Source of the DNA: Escarpia spicata
Lineage: Eukaryota; Annelida; Polychaeta; Sabellida; Siboglinidae
DNA length: 64,000 nt
Direction of reading: 5' to 3'
Assembly (NCBI GenBank): GCA_963995525.1
Contig: OZ023217.1
Coordinates: forward strand, 21,379,273 to 21,443,272
The translations under genes were made by a program, and so were the position numbers. How positions within the stretch are numbered: the stretch's first letter is position 1; each line of letters begins with the position of its first letter. The notes under the pieces are model-generated. The model was not told the DNA's origin and did no database searches. It saw nothing but the letters and a program-made list of their open reading frames with translations. Positions 57,801 to 64,000 of this stretch are shown one piece after another.

Positions 57801-60800
57801 GTGACTCTCCAAATATGCAGCGACTGCAATGATCCGAATTAGTTAATTTTTAGCCATACAAATTTAAGCTGGTCACCTAAGAGAAGTGCCATGTATTGAA
57901 ATTGTGTACATGGACTGGCATTCTATCATTGTTGACGGTCATGCACTTTTCAGCTGTAATATAACCGAATTATACTGAAGTTTGCACAAGGCAAGGCAGC
58001 TTAAATTAAATATAGGCTTACGTCAACTACTCTGACAAGAAGCTGCTTTTATCACTGGTATTGTGTATGTTATATCCATATATTTAACATTGGACATGTT
58101 TTTAGTACCCTTGTAAGAATTTGGTGAAGTTTGAATAAAACATGATTAGGACAGTAGACTCGTTGATGTACTTGGAGAGATACTGGGTACCACAACTGTC
58201 AGCAACCTTTATCACGTGTCTTGGATGTCCCTGTCAAATGTTTGTTTCTATCTGAAATTAACTATTTTGCCAGCAGTATCTCTTGTTTCCAATAATGTGT
58301 GTACATCAGCTAAATAAATAATGGCCAAGTGATTGACGTGTGGCGTTGTTTGGACACACTATTTCAAACAGAGATCTGCGCCTGTGTAAAAGTATGATTA
58401 TTGTAAGGGAGGTTAGGATGACAATTTGTGTGACGCAAGATATACATTCTATTATGCATGTCACGTATGAGCAACATGATACCAGAACACTGTAGTCTGA
58501 TAATTTAGGTGGACCTTTCAATATTGTTTTATCACTGAGCTTTGAATCTAGTGTGACATTGATAGAAATTAAATTATAACGATGGATTCAACTGTCAAGG
58601 TTGGCATTGGAGATCGCTATCACGGTGTCAGATTCTGCTATAATGAGGGGAGTACGCTAATCAGGGCACATATGCTTAATAGAACGAATACGGTATTTGA
58701 TTTGTAGATTGTGTTTTATATTGTATTTGATATTGATAAATTATAGTGCTCAAGTGAATGATGACTTTGCCTAAAGCTATAGGTATGAAGTCCCAGCAAT
58801 CAGTTAGAGAAATGGTCAACTCTTAACTAAGTAGCTAGTTTTTAATTTTAAAGTTTAAACTGTGAAGTAATGTTTGCCTATTGTATTCAAAATTCAACAA
58901 AAGCCTGTCAGAAAATATAAAGAGGAAAGTGTTCCCTATGCGAATACTGTATGGACATACATACATTCAAAATAAATGTGCATAATTTCATAAAAGCATT
59001 CAATTGCTTAAATAATGGTTGTGAATATCAACAAAATTACCAGTTATCATGCATGGTTATGTCCAATTAAATAACTGTATCTGGAATTTATTACAAACAA
59101 TATTCTGTATTATTAGCAGTATAATTCAGAATGTTGTATGTAGTGTTGATATAAAATTGTGTTCAGTAAAATGCCATGACATGTTTAGCTTTGCATTTTA
59201 ATTAGTTACAAGAAAGCAGTCTGTTCCTAGTTTTTTATTAATTAATTAATATAATGTTCTTAAGACAATACTAACTATGTTGAAGGTATAGTGCCCACCA
59301 AGTTGTGTTTAGTAACTTAGTAAGCCCGTAACAATGTTCGTAATTTGGAAGGTACAACCCCAGAGCCAGTTATGGCAATAACACCGGCGTTCAATTTTTT
59401 TGGTGGGACAAGTAAATTTGCATTGGGGTAAGTAAACATAAATTAGTACTTGTCCAACTAGACAAGTGCATTATGGGAGTTAATGTCAAGCCCTGCAGGC
59501 TATCACATGGTACTGCTTATAACTGGAGACTTATCAAGATTTGTTCATTATCTTAGTTATTTAGTGTAAAGATCCCCTGATAACGCCTTGTGATCATGTA
59601 GGAGATTCTGCCTGCAGACAATGATTGCATTATGACATGTGCCGTGATGTAGCGATATGTTAGCCAATTACCAATGCAAGAGCAATATTTATTGCGAAAA
59701 ATTTGCGATTTCACTAATACTTGTTGAGTGTCTGTGAAGACGATATATATCATGTCCTTTAGTATGATATTCAAACTGTTCGTTTAAATATATTTTTATG
59801 CATTTCCAAAGATAACAGAAAATTAAATATTTATAAATGAGTAAATTTGATCATAAAATATTTAATTCCTACACTAGTTGAAATAACAAACTGCAAATCT
59901 TGCCAGCCTACTGGAAACTAAAATGAAAAAAATAACAATGGACTATACATATATATGAATAATACATTTAGTAGTGTAAATATATGTTGATTATGTCTTA
60001 CAGTTCTTGTCGCTTCACCAGCTACTGTTGGTGAACATTCGCTTACATTTCCATGCAACGTGCTGTGACCGTGCAAAATGCACGAAACAAATTATATTCG
60101 ATAGAGAGAAAACCCATGGGATAAGATGGATATAGTGAAAAAGCAAATAAACGTATTTTGTGATTTCTTGTCTTGATATATATTATTCATAAAAATCATT
60201 AATTGAAGCACATATCTGTATGTTACTAATTAATAGGATATTATTTGGAACCTCTGAGTGACTTGATGGCAACATGAATACATTCATCACCATCACAGTG
60301 CTACAGGTGTATATTGTTCATCATGTTATGGATCTGCTCTGTCTATTGTCAACCACCTCGGCAACTATGATATGAACACATACCACAGTGCTACAAGTGT
60401 ATATTGTTCATCTTGTTATGGATCTGCTCTGTCTATTGTCAACCACCTCGGCCACTATGATATGAACACATACCACAGTGCTACAAGTGTATATTGTTCA
60501 TCATGTTATGGATCTGCTCTGTCTATTGTCAACCACCTCCTCAGCCACTATGATATGAACACATACCACAGTGCTACAGGTGTATATTGTTCATCATGTT
60601 ATGGATCTGCTCTGTCTATTGTCAACCACCTCAGCCACTATGATATGAACACATACCACAGTGCTACAAGTGTATATTGTTCATCATGTTATGGATCTGC
60701 TCTGTCTATTGTCAACCACCTCGGCAACTATGATATGAACACATACCACAGTGCTACAAGTGTATATTGTTCATCTTGTTATGGATCTGCTCTGTCTATT

Positions 60801-63682
60801 GTCAACCACCTCCTCGGCCACTATGATATGAACACATGAAACAGTGCTACAAGTGTATATTGTTCATCATGTTATGGATCTGCTCTGTCTATTGTCAACC
60901 ACCTCAGCCACTATGATATGGACACATACCACAGTGCTACAAGTGTATATTGTTCATCATGTTATGGATCTGCTCTGTCTATTGTCAACCACCTCAGCCA
61001 CTATGATATGGACACATACCACAGTGCTACAAGTGTATATTGTTCATCATGTTATGGATCTGCTCTGTCTATTGTCAACCACCTCAGCCACTATGATATG
61101 GACACATACCACAGTGCTACAAGTGTATATTGTTCATCATGTTATGGATCTGCTCTGTCTATTGTCAACCACCTCAGCCACTATGATATGGACACATACC
61201 ACAGTGCTACAAGTGTATATTGTTCATCATATTATGGATCTGCTCTGTCTATTGTCAACCACCTCGGCCACTATGATATGAACACATACCACAGTGCTAC
61301 AAGTGTATATTGTTCATCTTGTTATGGATCTGCTCTGTCTATTGTCAACCACCTCGGCCACTATGATATGAACACATACCACAGTGCTACAAGTGTATAT
61401 TGTTCATCATGTTATGGATCTGCTCTGTCTATTGTCAACCACCTCGGCCACTATGATATGAACACATACCACAGTGCTACAAGTGTATATTGTTCATCAT
61501 GTTATGGATCTGCTCTGTCTATTGTCAACCACCTCGGCCACTATGATATGAATATATACCACAGTGCTACAAGTGTATATTGTTCATCGTGTTATGGATC
61601 TGCTCTGTCTATTATCAACCACCTCGGCAACTATGATATGAACACATACCACATTGTTACAGATGTTTATTTTTCATCATGTTGTGCAATCACAATAAAT
61701 TCACCTTTACAGAGAAATGTTTTTCGGTTAACTAACTAATTTCTCATACCTGAAATACCAATAAAATATACTTTAATTTTTATAAACTGATAGTTAATAA
61801 AATGTTCACTATGTCACTTGTTGTCAAAAGTCTGTTGGCTTTATTGCCAAATAGAACAGAATCACAATCACAATAAATTTACCTTTACGAAGAAATGTTT
61901 TTCAGCTAACTAATTTCTCACACCAGAAATACAGATAAAATATACTTTAATTTCTACAAACTGATAGTTAATAAAATGTTCACTGCATCAGTAGTTGGCA
62001 AACGTCTGTCGACTTGAACGCCGAATAGAGCAGAAACTGGGTGTATCAGTGGAATGTGGCCAAACGGAAAGGGACAGGAAAGTGAATCACTGTTGATGAT
62101 AAACCCATCCAGATGCCTGTTTGCTCTTACTTGTCAGTAAACATGTGTAGCTGATTGTACAAACACATACTTGTGGTGTTTCCTGTGTTGCTGGTTGTAG
62201 CAGCACCAAGTATTTGTAAATTGAAGGCATATATGGCAGACAAAATCAAAAAGATTGCATGATTTTAACAATGTTTGAAGGGTAGTACGTTAATTTACTT
62301 CATGCTGGTGATAATAAGGAGGCTGACAATTAGATAGACATTAAATTAATTCATTTTAAAAAGTAACATTTAACAATGTGAAAGTGTACTTTGAAGGCTT
62401 TGCTATGGATTGAATTAAAATGTTTGCCTGATGTGCGTGTGACGGGTTTTGGTGGCATCTTACAGAATTTGACTGACCCATACCAGATACATACAAGATG
62501 AACAATTTACATCAAATGTCATGAGAATTAGAAATTATATAACACATCGGTTCAAATTAATACCAATTTCGACATTCATTATTTGTCTCAAGGGCATCTT
62601 GTATGGGCAAGTGTGACAATAAAGGGAATATCGTACAATTACTGGCGACTTGGTGACCCACTGAAAATGGATTCTTAACCCAATTTTGGGTCGCGACCAA
62701 GGGGATAAGAACTGCTGACCTAGACTATCACAGGGCAATCACCTAGACTATCACAGGGCAATCACCTAGACTATCACAGGGCAATCACCTAGACTATCAC
62801 AGGGCAATCACCTAGACTATCACAGGTCATTCACCTAGACTATCACAGGTCATTCACATAGACTATCACTGGTCATTCACCTAGACTGTCACTGAACAGT
62901 CACCTAGACTACCACAGGGCAATCACCTAGACTATCACAGGGCAATCACCTAGACTATCACAGAGCAGTCACCTAGACTAGCTCAGGGCAGTCACCTAGA
63001 CTACCACAGGGCAATCACCTAGGCTATCACAGGGCAATCACCTAGACTATCACAGGGCAATCATCTAGACTATCTCAGGGCAATCACCTAGACTACCACA
63101 GGGCAATCACCTAGACTACCACAGGGCAATCACCTAGACTACCACAGGGCAATCACCTAGACTACCACAGGGCAATCACCTAGACTACTACAGGGCAATC
63201 ACCTAGACTATCACAGGGCAATCACCTAGACTACCACAGGGCAATCACCTAGACTACCACAGGGCAATCACCTAGACTACCACAGGGCAATCACCTACAC
63301 TACCACAGGGCAATCACCTAGACTATCTCAGGGCAATCACATAGACTATCTCAGGGCAATCACATAGACTATCTTAGGGCAATCACCTAAACTACCACAG
63401 GTCATTCACCTTGACTATCACCAAAACAATGACCTGGCGATTTTTATCTTACTAAAATAATACCAATATATAATAGTATACCGGGTACTCAAGTGTCAAT
63501 CTAATTTATTTCTATACATTCCACAGAATAATTTTCATTATTATATATTTTTACATTGAAAATATTTTTACATACAGCTCTGGATTAAGTCTGTATGTTT
63601 TGATTTATTTTAGGACATGAAGGAACATCTGCTGAAACCCCATGCAGCGCCGGTGGTCAGTGAGGTCGCACAGTGTAGACAG
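51864..63682 (+). CDS. STX6: Syntaxin-6 (Golgi/endosome SNARE), first four coding exons
   Basis: Exons 51864-51898, 52783-52952, 53228-53325 and 63614-63682 join in phase into 124 residues. [69 protein letters not shown] and DMKEHL follow the N-terminal three-helix (Habc-like) domain of syntaxin-6/10 almost residue for residue. Syntaxin-6 is a Qc-SNARE in endosome-to-TGN fusion. The linker, SNARE helix and C-terminal membrane anchor lie beyond the window. Intron 2 appears to be AT-AC type, and intron 3 is 10.3 kb and repeat-rich. Vertebrate STX10 is a close paralogue; for an invertebrate gene the STX6 name is appropriate. Confidence 0.93.
52501..52545 (+). mobile_element. SINE head fragment
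   Basis: GTGGCATAGCGGATTCTCAATCGAAAG resembles the A-box part of the SINE at 30584-30905; the B box is lost. It lies in STX6 intron 1. Confidence 0.45.
52783..52952 (+). CDS. STX6: Syntaxin-6 exon 2
   Basis: Acceptor CTTTTTCAG; encodes [40 protein letters not shown] and EDLEETI. It ends in phase 1 before ATATCCTTTTTT rather than before a GT. Confidence 0.9.
52953..53227 (+). other. STX6: Probable U12-type AT-AC intron
   Basis: The intron begins ATATCCTTTTTTT, the minor-class 5' splice consensus. A branch-like TTCTTGAC lies at about 53213-53220, and the intron ends in AC at 53226-53227. No GT donor fits the exon-2 reading frame at the conserved position. The join adds one Thr (ETI-T-SIVE) relative to vertebrate syntaxin-6, and the branch-to-AC distance is a little short. 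Confidence 0.65.
53228..53325 (+). CDS. STX6: Syntaxin-6 exon 3
   Basis: Encodes [20 protein letters not shown] and [12 protein letters not shown]; phase 0 donor GTACGG. The start is set by the AC acceptor discussed for intron 2. Confidence 0.88.
53540..53690. repeat. Dispersed repeat, copy 1
   Basis: Shares AGTCTGTTCCTAGTTTTT, TAGTAAGCC and TAACAATGTTC blocks in the same order and orientation as 59214-59370. Confidence 0.7.
53830..55120 (-). mobile_element. LINE reverse-transcriptase fragment in STX6 intron 3
   Basis: The minus strand reads [33 protein letters not shown], the RT active site [34 protein letters not shown] and [13 protein letters not shown], a largely open RT C-terminal half with one break near 54780. 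The clade is not certain. Its 3' end matches the fragment at 1590-1900. Confidence 0.8.
55121..60280. other. STX6 intron 3, mostly unrecognised
   Basis: No exon or coding element is supported. It contains the second copy of a dispersed repeat (59214-59370); otherwise A/T-rich unique-looking DNA. Confidence 0.4.
59214..59370. repeat. Dispersed repeat, copy 2
   Basis: Direct-orientation match to 53540-53690, with small insertions. Confidence 0.7.
60285..61680 (+). repeat. 90-bp tandem array, about 15 units, mostly open in frame
   Basis: Units of 90 bp (some 93) begin near ACCACAGTGCTACAAGTGTA and contain GGATCTGCTCTGTCTATTGT. Both lengths are multiples of three. The plus strand encodes [19 protein letters not shown] followed by [11 protein letters not shown] in each unit, broken only at unit 7 (TACC changed to TGAA at about 60836). 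The last unit is degenerate. Confidence 0.95.
61684..62035. repeat. Tandem duplication of about 175 bp
   Basis: AATCACAATAAATT, CACCTTTAC/TACCTTTAC, GAAATGTTTTTC and AACTGATAGTTAATAAAATG occur in order twice, starting near 61687 and 61863. Confidence 0.85.
62715..63425. repeat. 23-bp minisatellite, about 30 units
   Basis: Unit CACCTAGACTATCACAGGGC plus AAT, with TAC/TAT, AGGTCATT and TCTCAGG variants forming local blocks. It ends about 190 bp before STX6 exon 4. Confidence 0.96.
63614..63682 (+). CDS. STX6: Syntaxin-6 exon 4
   Basis: Acceptor TTATTTTAG, donor GTGAGG; 23 codons read [20 protein letters not shown] then CRQ. DMK follows the preceding exon exactly as DMKDQM does in vertebrates; the rest diverges. 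Confidence 0.85.
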
Positions 63683-64000
63683 GTGAGGTGGTAGACCATG
63701 TGGGTGGCATGGGGACCATATGAATGGTATGGGGACCATGTGTGGTGGCATGGGGACCTTTTGGATGGCATGGAAAACATTGATGGCATAATAACATCTT
63801 CAAAAAATACAACTCAAAACTTCCACACTCAAAATGCAGGTTCTCATGTTCGCAATTTCGACTGGTGGAGTCAATTTCTAGGGTAAAGTTCAACTGATTC
63901 AATGAACTTTCACATTTTGTAGGATATCTACACTCTGTAGTCTTCTACTACCCTTGGCTTGTGTAGGATATCTACAAAGAGTAAATTACCTGTAGTCTTC

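Noticed and set aside
60285..63425. CRISPR-like regularly spaced repeats
   Set aside because: Units are directly tandem without unique spacers and lie in an intron of an animal gene.

Overview
This window is animal nuclear DNA, from an invertebrate that cannot be named from sequence alone. Genes are split by GT-AG introns, spacers are A+T-rich with long (CA)n, (TA)n and (CCCT)n tracts, and non-LTR retrotransposons of L2-like, CR1-like, RTE-like and Jockey-like types are abundant. There is no prokaryotic gene organisation, CRISPR array, rRNA gene or convincing tRNA gene. Exons below were assembled by hand from splice sites, reading phase and family motifs.

Three host genes can be read. (1) A leishmanolysin-like metallopeptidase (family M8) lies on the minus strand from 19654 to 350 and runs off the left edge. 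Nine exons fit in phase: signal peptide, pro-region, catalytic domain with HELTH in 12099..11994 followed by GF in 2187..2096, and the third zinc-ligand region HLEKR in 457..350. (2) An unrecognised five-exon plus-strand gene (29624-33570, 297 aa) encodes a basic, Cys/Pro-rich protein with a repeated MPAGCLSN motif. (3) The first four coding exons of syntaxin-6, a Golgi/endosomal SNARE, lie on the plus strand (51864-63682) and run off the right edge. Its second intron has the hallmarks of a minor-spliceosome AT-AC intron.

The rest is mobile and repetitive DNA, often nested. In intron 6 of the peptidase gene a pogo-like DNA transposon (2414-11184) is interrupted by an L2-like LINE, itself interrupted by an RTE-like LINE. 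Intron 1 holds a deleted CR1-like LINE. From 21935 to 25250 there is an inverted pair of a repeat-encoded protein family with a C-terminal CXC zinc cluster. An L2-like LINE fills 25290-28420.

The most striking structure is at 36717-42888: a 6.17-kb foldback-type element with long inverted arms that carry a GATGCG minisatellite, flanked by a 6-bp target duplication (GGAGTC) and inserted into an L2-like LINE. No transposase is visible in it. A near-intact CR1-like LINE with an SGNH-esterase ORF1 (45604-49420) sits inside another LINE.

In and before the syntaxin-6 gene there are a perfect 31-bp inverted repeat around a (CA)n tract, tandem CRE sites, an array of 90-bp repeats that is largely open in frame, and a 23-bp minisatellite near exon 4.
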